From the NCBI GenBank assembly GCA_016124855.1, contig WGMX01000062.1:1-61743 (forward strand): a stretch of DNA of 61,743 nucleotides, given 5' to 3'. Source of the DNA: Anaerolineaceae bacterium (GTDB taxonomy: Bacteria; Chloroflexota; Anaerolineae; Aggregatilineales; Phototrophicaceae). Of this stretch, positions 7,844 to 15,225 are shown piece after piece. The position numbers were made by a program, and so were the translations under genes. Position 1 is the first letter of the stretch. Every line of letters starts with the position of its first letter. The notes below the pieces were generated by a model that saw nothing but the letters and a program-made list of their open reading frames with translations, had not been told where the DNA came from and ran no database searches.

Positions 7844-8875
7844 ATGCGATTGGGATTAATGGCGGGATACTCCGGTGCGAAAATTGAACTGCCGATGGAT
7901 GTGATTCGGGAGGCAGATCGACTCGGTGTGTATGCGGTATGGACAGCGGAGGCTTACGGCTCGGATGCGGTTACGCCGTTAGCATGGATGGGCGCACAAA
8001 CCGAACGCATCCACTTGGGTACGGCGATTATGCAGATGCCCGCGCGAACACCTGCCAATACCGCCATGACCGCTATGACGCTCGATCAACTGTCAGGCGG
8101 ACGTTTCTTGTTGGGTTTGGGATTATCAGGGCCGCAGGTGGTTGAAGGCTGGCATGGTGTGAGCTACGGTAAACCGCTGGCGAAGACACGTGAGTATGTC
8201 CAGATTGTGCGCGACATTTTCAAACGCGAAAAGCCCTTGGTACATGACGGCGAGTATTACCAGATTCCCTATCAAGGCTCGGATGCAACCGGACTCGGTA
8301 AGCCGCTCAAGAGTATCCTACATGGACGCGCCGATATGCCGATTTATCTGGCGGCGATTGGGCCGAAAAACGTGCAACTGTGCGCCGAGATTGCCGACGG
8401 TTGGCTGCCCATTTTCTTCTCACCGGAGCATTACGACAGTGTATATAAGCAACAGGTTGAGGCTGGTTTCGGGGCAGCAGGTAACGGTAAATCACTGGCA
8501 AACTTCGATATTGCTCCAACAGTACAAGTGATGATGGATGAGAATGTCGAGGTGTGCTGGAACGCACTCAAGCCGGGGTTGGCACTGTATATCGGTGGCA
8601 TGGGGGCAAAGGGACGGAACTTCTATAATGATCTGGCAGTACGCTATGGCTTTGAGGAAGCGGCGACAAAGATACAGGATTTGTATCTGGCTGGTGATAA
8701 AGCTGGTGCGGTGAGCGCCGTTCCAAATGAATTGGTGGATGCCGTGGCGCTGTGCGGATCCAAGGCACGCATCAAAGACCGGTTGGCGCTGTGGAAAGAC
8801 AGTCCAATCACAACGCTCAACCTTGGCTTATATGATGTGGATACGCTGCGGACAATGTGCGAGTTGGTGTTATAA
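7844..8875 (+). CDS. LLM-class F420-dependent oxidoreductase
   Basis: A 343-residue protein of the luciferase-like monooxygenase fold: N-terminal MRLGLMAGYSGAK, then AVWTAEAYGSDAVTPLAWMGAQT, LGTAIMQMPARTPANTAMTAMTLDQLSGGRFLLGLG and GWHGVSYGKPL. These are the conserved F420-binding and core motifs of the TIGR03559-like subfamily common in Chloroflexota and Actinobacteria. The reaction is a hydride transfer with a reduced deazaflavin; the substrate cannot be predicted. The length agrees with the family. It is monocistronic, 59 bases after the preceding ORF. No F420 biosynthesis gene is in the window. Confidence 0.88.
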   Translation: MRLGLMAGYSGAKIELPMDVIREADRLGVYAVWTAEAYGSDAVTPLAWMGAQTERIHLGTAIMQMPARTPANTAMTAMTLDQLSGGRFLLGLGLSGPQVVEGWHGVSYGKPLAKTREYVQIVRDIFKREKPLVHDGEYYQIPYQGSDATGLGKPLKSILHGRADMPIYLAAIGPKNVQLCAEIADGWLPIFFSPEHYDSVYKQQVEAGFGAAGNGKSLANFDIAPTVQVMMDENVEVCWNALKPGLALYIGGMGAKGRNFYNDLAVRYGFEEAATKIQDLYLAGDKAGAVSAVPNELVDAVALCGSKARIKDRLALWKDSPITTLNLGLYDVDTLRTMCELVL

Positions 8876-8880
8876 AACGA

Positions 8881-9288
8881 TCAGTCCGATTGCTGCTCAA
8901 GCCATGCTAGGGCTTCTTCAAGTTTGGTAAAGACCTGCACGCGAACGCCGCGCTTGCTGTATAGGTTGACAAATTCAACCATGTTTAAGCGCCCCAAAAT
9001 ATCGTTGGGAACGACCAGCGCCCATGACTTCCAACCGGCATCTTGAACGAGCTTTGCCCAAATAGTTGTCGCCCATTTCCCATCGTCAGGCGACAACTCA
9101 CTATTTTCCCGGTCATCGGAAAGCCATTTGGTCGCACCATACTTAGTCATACAATCCACACCGGCTAGCAAAATATCCCGAAAGGGCTGCCCCCCAATCG
9201 GTTGGAGAAACGTATGATGAACAATCTTCGTGTCTTCATGATAGACAAGAGTTGCATATTCATTGGTTAGAATAGTTAAGTCAGCCAT
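8881..9288 (-). CDS. STAS/SpoIIAA-like small protein
   Basis: A 135-residue cytoplasmic protein with alternating strands and helices: VYHEDTKIVHHTFLQPIGGQPF, ATKWLSDDRENSELSPDDGKW, WALVVPNDILGRLNMVEF and VQVFTKLEEALAWLEQ. The overall pattern, with a central WxSDxR and a terminal 'EALAWL' helix, is that of SpoIIAA-like/STAS-fold proteins common in Chloroflexota and Bacteroidota, often of unknown role. It is convergent with the LLM gene (5 bases apart). A similar-fold protein is at 13.8 kb. Confidence 0.6.
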   Translation of the reverse strand: MADLTILTNEYATLVYHEDTKIVHHTFLQPIGGQPFRDILLAGVDCMTKYGATKWLSDDRENSELSPDDGKWATTIWAKLVQDAGWKSWALVVPNDILGRLNMVEFVNLYSKRGVRVQVFTKLEEALAWLEQQSD

Positions 9289-9428
9289 AAAACATCTCCC
9301 TAAGTTTCAAAATCGTTATATTTAAATTCTAAATAATTTTGCTCCATTTTCGCGTTAAGAATAAAACAGCTCCGAAGATTACGCTCGGTGGTTTGTGATT
9401 TAGCAGTATCGTTGAACATGACTCACGG

Positions 9429-9434
9429 TATAAT
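9429..9434 (+). promoter_or_regulatory. Probable -10 box of the HtrA-like gene
   Basis: A consensus TATAAT lies 35 bases before the GTG start of the protease gene. No good -35 hexamer is found at 16-18 bases upstream, so the promoter may need an activator. Confidence 0.4.
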
Positions 9435-9468
9435 TATTTTATGGACATGACTTATTTTAGGTGACATA

Positions 9469-10719
9469 GTGAAATTCAATAAACTGGTTCTCATTATTTC
9501 GGCATGTTTGATGCTCACTGCCTGCAACCTCATTCAATCCGATAATCCCCCTCCACAGGCCAGCGCTTCAACACCTCTTGCTGATTTACCCATTAATATC
9601 GCAGCGCACAGTTCGATGGAACAACAACCCACCGCAGTACCACAGGCGATTATTGATGCTGCGGATGCGGAATATGTGCTGCTGACAAATATCTATGAAC
9701 GGGTTGTGCCATCCGTGGTGAATGTTGAGGTGGTGATCAAGTCATCGTCCAGCGGAATCAGTGACTCGGCGCGCGGTTCAGGTTTTATCTATGACACAGA
9801 CGGACACATTATCACTAACGCCCATGTCGCCAACGATACCGTTAGTGTGACAGTCACCTTCCATGATGGTTATGTAGCGACGGCGCAGGTGGTCGGTGTA
9901 GATTTATTTAGCGATATTGCCGTACTCAAAGTAGACGCGGACAAAAGCCGGTTACAACCGGTTACATTTGCTGACTCGGATAAGCTTAAAGTGGGTGAAC
10001 GGGCGATTGCGATTGGCAATCCTTTTGGCTTAGCCAGTTCGATGACGGTCGGCATTGTGAGCGGGTTAGGGCGACAGTTACCTTCAGCAGAAATGATTAG
10101 TAACGATGTCACGCCGAATTTCAACAATCCGTCGATTATTCAAGTGGATACACAGATTAACCCCGGTAACAGCGGTGGCCCGCTGCTTAACTCGCACGGT
10201 GAGGTGATTGGCATCAATACCGCCATTCGCAGTGACAGCGGTGTGTTCCAAGGAGTGGGTTTTGCCGTGCCTTCTAAGACCATCATGCGTATCGTGCCGG
10301 AACTCATCAGCAAAGGCAAAGTGGAATACTCATGGTTGGGCATCAGCACTCGTTCAGCAGAGGACGGTTTAGGTGTAGCTGCCCTTGCCGAGCCGCTCAA
10401 GCTGCCTGTGAAGCAAGGGGTGTTAATTGATGAAGTGAGCCCCAATTCACCAGCCTCCGAAGCCGGATTACAAGGTGGCAACCACCCCGTAACCGTGCGC
10501 GACTTGGCGGTGTGCGCCGGTGGTGACATCATCATTGCTATTGATGGTAATTACATCGCCGATATGGATGGTCTTATGTCGTATCTGGTGACGAATACCC
10601 AGCCGGGTGATACCATCCAGATGCGGATTGTACGCGGCGATAAAACCTTCGAAGTGCCTGTTACGCTGCGGGTTCGCCCTGCGGAAACGACCATAACGTC
10701 AGCAAGCTGTGGAAGATAA
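9469..10719 (+). CDS. HtrA/DegP-type serine protease lipoprotein with PDZ domain
   Basis: A 416-residue S1C protease. Residues 1-19 are a lipoprotein signal with the lipobox LTAC (Cys19). A Pro/Ser/Ala linker runs to about 60. The trypsin-like domain has His119 (NAHVAND), Asp149 (FSDIAVL) and Ser235 (NPGNSGGPL). One PDZ domain occupies about 318-400 (GVLIDEVSPNSPASEAGL, then GGDIIIAIDG). The complete triad predicts an active envelope protease that degrades or refolds damaged exported proteins. It starts with GTG; TATAAT at 9429-9434 is a plausible -10 box. It is monocistronic. Confidence 0.93.
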   Translation: MKFNKLVLIISACLMLTACNLIQSDNPPPQASASTPLADLPINIAAHSSMEQQPTAVPQAIIDAADAEYVLLTNIYERVVPSVVNVEVVIKSSSSGISDSARGSGFIYDTDGHIITNAHVANDTVSVTVTFHDGYVATAQVVGVDLFSDIAVLKVDADKSRLQPVTFADSDKLKVGERAIAIGNPFGLASSMTVGIVSGLGRQLPSAEMISNDVTPNFNNPSIIQVDTQINPGNSGGPLLNSHGEVIGINTAIRSDSGVFQGVGFAVPSKTIMRIVPELISKGKVEYSWLGISTRSAEDGLGVAALAEPLKLPVKQGVLIDEVSPNSPASEAGLQGGNHPVTVRDLAVCAGGDIIIAIDGNYIADMDGLMSYLVTNTQPGDTIQMRIVRGDKTFEVPVTLRVRPAETTITSASCGR

Positions 10720-10731
10720 CAGAACAAGTGA

Positions 10732-10753
10732 GGGGTAATCTCATCATTACCCC
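10732..10753 (+). terminator. Hairpin after the HtrA-like gene
   Basis: GGGGTAAT (10732-10739) pairs with ATTACCCC (10746-10753) around a 6-base loop. The T-run after it is poor, so termination is likely weak. Confidence 0.4.
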
Positions 10754-10780
10754 GTTAAGTCGCTTTACCGGATTCAATTT

Positions 10781-11242
10781 ATGTATTTCATTCGACCGTG
10801 GCTTTATATTGGCAAAGTTCGCGAAACAGGCGACCACAGTTTGATGTCCGCCTATAAAATTAGCGCGATATTACAGTTAGCTTACCCCGCACAGCACCCC
10901 GACATAAAGTCGCTTTATATTAATGTTGATGACGGCGTTCCTTTATCTTCAACCGCTTTGCAACAAGGGATTCAGTTTGCACGCGAACAAAAGGCGAATG
11001 ATTGCACGCTGGTTATTGGTTGTGGTGCGGGCATCAGCCGCTCGGTGACCTTTACAATGGCTGTGCTTCATGAAGAAGAAGGTATCAGTTTGCTGGAGGC
11101 TTACGAGCAAATTGCTGCCATTCATCCGGAGGCGAGACCGCATTACGAACTCATCAAATCGCTTGGCGCTTATTACAATGATCATGCTTCTACAAAGGCA
11201 CTTTTATCACGCATCTGGCTGTTGGATACGCCTGACGAATAG
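10781..11242 (+). CDS. Dual-specificity phosphatase-like protein
   Basis: A 153-residue protein of the DSP fold: an N-terminal WLYIG motif, ISAILQLA, a possible general-acid Asp in YINVDDGVPL, and the P-loop CGAGISRS with nucleophile Cys81 and Arg87 (CX5R intact). The residue before the Cys is Gly80 where classical DSPs have His, which should lower or modify activity. The C-terminal helices (LLEAYEQIAAIHPEARPHYELIKSL) are typical. It is probably a cytoplasmic protein or RNA phosphatase. The gene is 61 bases after the HtrA-like gene, but with a hairpin between. Confidence 0.8.
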   Translation: MYFIRPWLYIGKVRETGDHSLMSAYKISAILQLAYPAQHPDIKSLYINVDDGVPLSSTALQQGIQFAREQKANDCTLVIGCGAGISRSVTFTMAVLHEEEGISLLEAYEQIAAIHPEARPHYELIKSLGAYYNDHASTKALLSRIWLLDTPDE

Positions 11243-11271
11243 TTATGGGACAAAATTATTGGATTAACTCA

Positions 11272-11412
11272 GAGCCTGTCTGAAAGTTGTTAAATGCTCT
11301 CCTATCTCCCCAACCCTCTTTTCCCATTACATGGAGAATGAGGGAGCAAAACCATGCTAATTAGGGCTAAGAACAATTAAAGACTTAAAACGTGAATATT
11401 CAGACAGCCTCA
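11272..11412. repeat. Possible MITE or insertion-element remnant with terminal inverted repeats
   Basis: GAGCCTGTCTGAA at 11272-11284 is matched in inverted orientation by TTCAGACAGCCTC at 11399-11411 (12 of 13 positions). The 115 bases between hold no ORF but do contain C/T-rich and G/A-rich runs. Size, end structure and intergenic position fit a small non-autonomous element. No clear target duplication is visible. Confidence 0.4.
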
Positions 11413-11518
11413 CAAGGTTCTTAATTATCCCATTTCTTTAGCTTTTATACCCCTGCTCTCAGCATACAATAAATACAACACTGTACCCGACTATTTACCG
11501 CTTTATAGAGGCGGTGAG

Positions 11519-12097
11519 ATGATGATCCCTATGCCGATTTTGGAAACTGAACACCTCATTTTGCGGCGACCTGAACTCAGTGATGCAGCCGATGTACAAG
11601 ACTTTCTTCAAGAACGACAAATCGCTGCAAACACGCTGCATATTCCTTTTCCGTATCCGAATGGAGCAGCCGAGGCATGGGTAAACCGATCTCAAACAGC
11701 TTATGACGCGGGCGAAGCCTGCAATTTTGCGATAGTGCTGAAAGATGAAGACCGGCTTATTGGCGCAGTTGCCTTACGACTGGACCTCGAACACAGACGA
11801 GCCGAATTGGGGTATTGGATCGGTAAACCCTATTGGAACAACGGTTTTGCTTCGGAAGCCGCAAGACGGCTGGTGACCTATGGCTTCGACGTACTGGGGT
11901 TGAACCGCATACACGCTACGTACTTTGCAGATAATCCAGCATCCGAACGGGTGATGCAAAAAATTGGTATGCGGTATGAAGGATTGATGCGCCAGTATTA
12001 TTTGAAGTGGGGCGAATTCCGCGACACGGGCTTGTATGCCATCACGCGCAGTGATTATGAATCCCGATTGACCGGCGGTTGGAGTATCCACGACTAG
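11519..12097 (+). CDS. GNAT N-acetyltransferase, RimJ/RimL type
   Basis: A 192-residue protein. The N-terminal LETEHLILRRPELSDA is the typical start of RimJ/RimL-like acetyltransferases. ELGYWIGKPYWNNGFASEAARRLVTYGF carries the acetyl-CoA pyrophosphate-binding loop (here with W/N/G in place of Q/R-x-x-G-x-G/A), followed by the NPASERVMQKIGMRYEG motif. It transfers acetyl from acetyl-CoA to an amino group, either the N-terminus of a protein or a small molecule; the target is not predictable. GAGGCGGTGAG just upstream serves as ribosome site. It is monocistronic and convergent with the small RNA unit at 12.1 kb. Confidence 0.88.
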   Translation: MMIPMPILETEHLILRRPELSDAADVQDFLQERQIAANTLHIPFPYPNGAAEAWVNRSQTAYDAGEACNFAIVLKDEDRLIGAVALRLDLEHRRAELGYWIGKPYWNNGFASEAARRLVTYGFDVLGLNRIHATYFADNPASERVMQKIGMRYEGLMRQYYLKWGEFRDTGLYAITRSDYESRLTGGWSIHD

Positions 12098-12099
12098 AC

Positions 12100-12140
12100 A
12101 CTATAAAACGAAGGCGGCCTCCGGTAAACCGAAAGCCGCC
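12100..12140 (-). terminator. Strong Rho-independent terminator of the small RNA unit
   Basis: On the minus strand GGCGGC and the inner CGG pair with CCG and GCCGCC (12113-12140) around TTTA. TTCGTTTTAT follows. On the plus strand the same hairpin lies 16 bases after the acetyltransferase stop, so it may also end that transcript. Confidence 0.75.
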
Positions 12141-12273
12141 AACGTTGTTTTCAGACCTAGAGGGTGGAGGTACAGCTAACGCCGTACACCCCTAGAGGTG
12201 GACTGGCTAGGTTTGCACCCTCACCATAGTCTCGTTCTTCAACTGATCACCTCCTTTAACTCATTGGACGTTA
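12105..12273 (-). ncRNA. Stand-alone structured small transcript with an 11-codon ORF
   Basis: The unit is complete in itself: a near-consensus promoter at 12279-12307, an expected start near 12272, a full anti-16S Shine-Dalgarno (minus strand of 12245-12257), an 11-codon ORF and two nested hairpins, then the terminator. The outer stem pairs ACCTAG with CTAGGT (12155-12160 with 12207-12212). The inner one pairs GTACGGC with GCTGTAC around GUUA (12170-12187). The ORF stop TAG lies inside the 5' arm of the outer stem, so a translating ribosome would open it, as in attenuators. However, no gene follows on this strand. I cannot name an RNA family. Confidence 0.55.
12207..12242 (-). CDS. 11-residue small ORF in the structured transcript
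   Basis: TTG start, 11 codons (MKNETMVRVQT) and a TAG stop. Seven bases separate GGAGG from the TTG, which is ideal, and the ribosome site is extended to AAAGGAGGTGATC, complementary to the very 3' end of 16S rRNA. The exceptional ribosome site is the main evidence that it is translated. The peptide itself resembles nothing I know. A leader-peptide role is possible. Confidence 0.4.
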   Translation of the reverse strand: MKNETMVRVQT

Positions 12274-12278
12274 GTGTT

Positions 12279-12307
12279 ACTATATCTATTTTCGAGCAGG
12301 TTGTCAA
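12279..12307 (-). promoter_or_regulatory. Strong sigma-70-type promoter of the small RNA unit
   Basis: On the minus strand TTGACA (12302-12307, perfect) is followed by a 17-base spacer and TATAGT (12279-12284). It is the best promoter match seen in the window and lies 37 bases upstream of the TTG start. Confidence 0.7.
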
Positions 12308-12852
12308 TTAGAAATTGGCAAAAGCGGCTCTTTATAGGTCAGTTGGCTAATCCAGAGGTCACATGAGCGACCGGTTAGTGTGAGATTCAGCGAAAAAGCG
12401 TCGTGGGTCGCCAATGCTTATAAACAGAAATTTGACTGTGCCCTTGGCCAGCAGCTTAAGCACATGTTCACCTTAGGAAAACGCTGATAGATATAACTCG
12501 ATCCTGTAGATTAAGAATGCATTCTCCAAACACCGGTGATTTAACACGATTTGTAATGGCAACTGCTAGCAAATTCGTGAATTTCGTGTTATTTCTTTAC
12601 AAATAGACATCGGTAAACTAATTTCTTTATAAACGTATTATATAGCTGTTGAAAGTAAATGTGTTTAGGTTCTGCATGGGAGAATAAGTCTAGCCAATGA
12701 TAATATTAAAGTAGTACTAAAATTCACTTTTGACTTAAGATTCCTTTACTTTATGGGCAACCTCTGCGATGATTAATTCGTTTACTTTTTTCACATCTTA
12801 TTTACCAAAGTACAAGTTGGCGTCCAGCTCATACGACTGGTAGGAGCGCTTT
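12308..12852. other. AT-rich intergenic region before the Rv3378c-like gene
   Basis: About 545 bases without a credible ORF on either strand. The region is more AT-rich than its neighbours. AGGAG at its right end is the ribosome site of the next gene. I see no convincing repeat or RNA structure. Confidence 0.5.
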
Positions 12853-13839
12853 ATGCAATCGATGATGCCTAAAGAAGAATTCATTGAATGCCCGGTCGAG
12901 ATCATTCATCAAATTGTTTATGAACAACGTCTCAGTATGTCTCTGCTCCTTAACGGAACACGTCGGTGGTATATCGCGACCTATTTTACTTCGCCTCCAA
13001 CCGACAGCAGTTATTTCCCACACTATCTGGAAACAGCCCTGTGCAAAATGGCCGACCTCATCACGATGCTGGTCGAGCACGGCGTGTACCAAATTTTTAT
13101 GCCGGCTTATTCATGGCACCAGTCTCCCGAAAATCCTGCTAAAAAACGACACCCCGAGGCTCATAAATTTCTGATTAAAGCCATCGAGTCGCTCGCAGGG
13201 CATCATCGTTTGGCTGAAGCCTACCGTAAAGGGAACGCAGCGCTCCGTTTTTATGGCGATATGGGTACATTTTCGCCTGAGTTCGTACAGAGTTTACGCA
13301 AGCCGCCGACATACTATGAAAATGAACCGAGTCACTATGTCTATTATGGTGTAGACAGTTACAATCCGCATAATTACGGTCTGCAACTCGCCTATGAATA
13401 TGGTCAGAAGCACGGACACGCCCCAAATTGGGAAGATATGCTAGAAATGTATTACGGCGACCGTAACCTGCGTCCATTAGATATTTTGGTGGGCTTTAGC
13501 CGGTTTTATTCGCGGATGGGTGTGCCATATTTGTTAGATGGTGAAGAAAGCATCTATGCGACGGCTGTAACGCCTTTGGCGCTTTCCGAAAAGTCGCTGC
13601 GAACGATCTTATATGATTTTCTGTATAACAAGAGTGATCGCAGCCGTGATTACCAATTCTTCAAACCCAATGAAATGGAGCGGCTCAAGGAATATAACAA
13701 CACAAATCGAAATACCGTGTTAGGGCTTTCAGAAAAGTTTGAATCGCTTGTGTATCCTATCATCGAGGATACAAACGGGTCGGCTGCAACACGCGATGAG
13801 GCTACACAGCCCCAACTGTCGAAATTAGCCGGGGATTAA
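12853..13839 (+). CDS. Rv3378c-like (tuberculosinol synthase/cis-prenyltransferase-fold) terpenoid enzyme
   Basis: A 328-residue protein resembling Mycobacterium tuberculosis Rv3378c, which converts tuberculosinyl diphosphate into (iso)tuberculosinol or tuberculosinyl adenosine on a cis-prenyltransferase-like fold. Matching stretches, recalled from memory, are NGTRRWY (34-40; DGTRRWF in Rv3378c), LITMLVEHGVYQIFMP, ALRFYGD, MYYGD, ILVGFSRFYSRMGVPYLLDGEE and LRTILYDFLY followed by LKEYN and VLGLSEKF. The position equivalent to the catalytically important Asp34 is Asn34. An internal-type AGGAG ribosome site supports the start. There is no prenyltransferase or class II cyclase gene beside it, so substrate and product are unknown, and it could be inactive or have a changed activity. 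Confidence 0.65.
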   Translation: MQSMMPKEEFIECPVEIIHQIVYEQRLSMSLLLNGTRRWYIATYFTSPPTDSSYFPHYLETALCKMADLITMLVEHGVYQIFMPAYSWHQSPENPAKKRHPEAHKFLIKAIESLAGHHRLAEAYRKGNAALRFYGDMGTFSPEFVQSLRKPPTYYENEPSHYVYYGVDSYNPHNYGLQLAYEYGQKHGHAPNWEDMLEMYYGDRNLRPLDILVGFSRFYSRMGVPYLLDGEESIYATAVTPLALSEKSLRTILYDFLYNKSDRSRDYQFFKPNEMERLKEYNNTNRNTVLGLSEKFESLVYPIIEDTNGSAATRDEATQPQLSKLAGD

Positions 13840-14228
13840 TTGACGACCGTCACATAATCGTTGAGCATCTGCCGCGCTTCGTCCAAGCTGCTGGCAAAGG
13901 CATATGAACTTTCGTCGAAGGTCGTGCGATATACTTTGCGGTAAACATCATATAAGGTACGGGCAAATCCGTTCGCACCAACGATAATGGACTTACCTTG
14001 GTTGTGGTGTTTACGCATGGTGACAATACGACCCAATGAGAGTACACCATTTGGCATCAGCTTACTATCGCGCAGGTCGATAATGCCATGAACCGGGTGA
14101 TCGACACTATCCATTAATACGCGAGCATCTTGCATAACATCAAACAAGTCACCGAATGTCCACTGACCACTATACACAAAATGAATAACGGTTTGTTCTG
14201 CATTGTCCCACTGTACAACTATACCCAT
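13836..14228 (-). CDS. STAS-like small protein
   Basis: A 130-residue cytoplasmic protein: MGIVVQWDNAEQTVIHFVYSGQWTFGDL, HGIIDLRDSKLMPNG, KSIIVGANGFARTLYDVY and a terminal SSLDEARQMLNDYV helix. The order of strands and helices, and the 'HGIIDLRD' strand, match the SpoIIAA-like/STAS group seen in Chloroflexota next to regulators. The role is unknown. It overlaps the 3' end of the convergent Rv3378c-like gene by 4 bases. Confidence 0.6.
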   Translation of the reverse strand: MGIVVQWDNAEQTVIHFVYSGQWTFGDLFDVMQDARVLMDSVDHPVHGIIDLRDSKLMPNGVLSLGRIVTMRKHHNQGKSIIVGANGFARTLYDVYRKVYRTTFDESSYAFASSLDEARQMLNDYVTVVN

Positions 14229-14272
14229 GATAAGTTCCTTCGTAATCCACTCAGTGCACGAACTTTATACCA

Positions 14273-14464
14273 TTACACCATATCTACCGTTTGTAAACGC
14301 CAGTCTCGAGGGATTTCGAGTGATTCTGCATCAAAATCCAATTTCCAGACATCACTACCAATGTAGCTCCATGCAGGAAGCATATCACTATCGCTGTTTT
14401 GGGATAGTTCCAATTCTGACTGCATGGCCTCTAGATCATCAAAATGTTCATCGAATTCAAACAT
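14273..14464 (-). CDS. Small acidic hypothetical protein
   Basis: A 63-residue, acidic ORF (MFEFDEHFDDLEAMQSELEL, then Trp-containing AWSYIGSDVWKLDFD and PRDWRLQTVDMV) with GAAAGAG upstream of its ATG. It lies 44 bases upstream of the STAS-like gene on the same strand, so both may be co-transcribed. It has no recognised domain. The composition and conserved-looking Trp/Asp pattern make it more likely real than chance. Confidence 0.45.
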   Translation of the reverse strand: MFEFDEHFDDLEAMQSELELSQNSDSDMLPAWSYIGSDVWKLDFDAESLEIPRDWRLQTVDMV

Positions 14465-14607
14465 TGGAATTTCTCTTTCAGTAGTTGTTCATTGGTATAG
14501 CGTTAACGATTTCATTATATAGGGTAGATAATCAATTTTTGCATTTTCATTCGTGAAATTCATAAATTTTTCGTAAATTTTCACCACACAACATGGAACA
14601 ATACATT

Positions 14608-15210
14608 ATGAGTAACAGCATTATATTCGCAACTACTAACATTGGCAAGCTATCTGCCCTGAAAACACTCATGGAGCCATACGGCGTAAGCGTCTCTCAA
14701 ATCGAAATCGAGCTGGTTGAGCCGCAAGCGGACTCTGTGGTTGAAGTCGCACAAAATAAGGCAGCGCAGGCCGTCAAACGCTTAGGGAAACCAGTTGTGG
14801 TTGAAGACAGCGGCTTTGCAATTGATGCGTTGAACGGCTTTCCCGGTGCTTATATCAAGTACGCATTAGCCACTATTGGCGCGGACGGCTTGCTGCGATT
14901 AGCAGCACCTTTTCCCGCGGCAAGCTGCCGTTTCGTCAGTGCAATGTGCTATGCCGCGCCAGATGGGACACAGCAAACTTTTGTGGATAACACTGCGACC
15001 GGGACGCTTGCCAGTATGATTGATCCATCCCCTGCCCCAAATTCATGGTCCGAACTCTGGCGAATTTTCATTCCGAGCGGCTACGATAAAACACTCAGTG
15101 CATTGACGGCTGACGAACAGAACGCCTTAATGCGCAACTGGCAAGCAGGTTCGGTTTATGGACAGTTCGCCCGTTGGTTGGCAAGTGAATCGAAAATCAA
15201 TCTTTTATGA
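14608..15210 (+). CDS. rdgB: RdgB/HAM1-type non-canonical purine NTP pyrophosphatase
   Basis: A 200-residue protein that hydrolyses dITP, ITP and XTP to monophosphates to keep deaminated purines out of nucleic acids. Family motifs: SIIFATTNIGKL at the N-terminus (TTNxxK-type nucleotide loop), VVEVAQNKAAQAV, VVVEDSGFAIDALNGFPGAY (the SGL-like active-site segment) and IFIPSGYDKTLSALT near the end. It lacks the usual SHR C-terminal signature in perfect form. An ATG at 14593 would add five residues, but 14608 gives the typical N-terminus. It is monocistronic and convergent with malate synthase. Confidence 0.82.
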   Translation: MSNSIIFATTNIGKLSALKTLMEPYGVSVSQIEIELVEPQADSVVEVAQNKAAQAVKRLGKPVVVEDSGFAIDALNGFPGAYIKYALATIGADGLLRLAAPFPAASCRFVSAMCYAAPDGTQQTFVDNTATGTLASMIDPSPAPNSWSELWRIFIPSGYDKTLSALTADEQNALMRNWQAGSVYGQFARWLASESKINLL

Positions 15211-15225
15211 GCTACAGACGCCGGT

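Noticed and set aside
12245..12257. Match to the 3' end of 16S rRNA on the plus strand, as if an rRNA fragment
   Set aside because: Only about 13 bases match; on the minus strand the same bases are a strong ribosome site with a start codon at the right distance.
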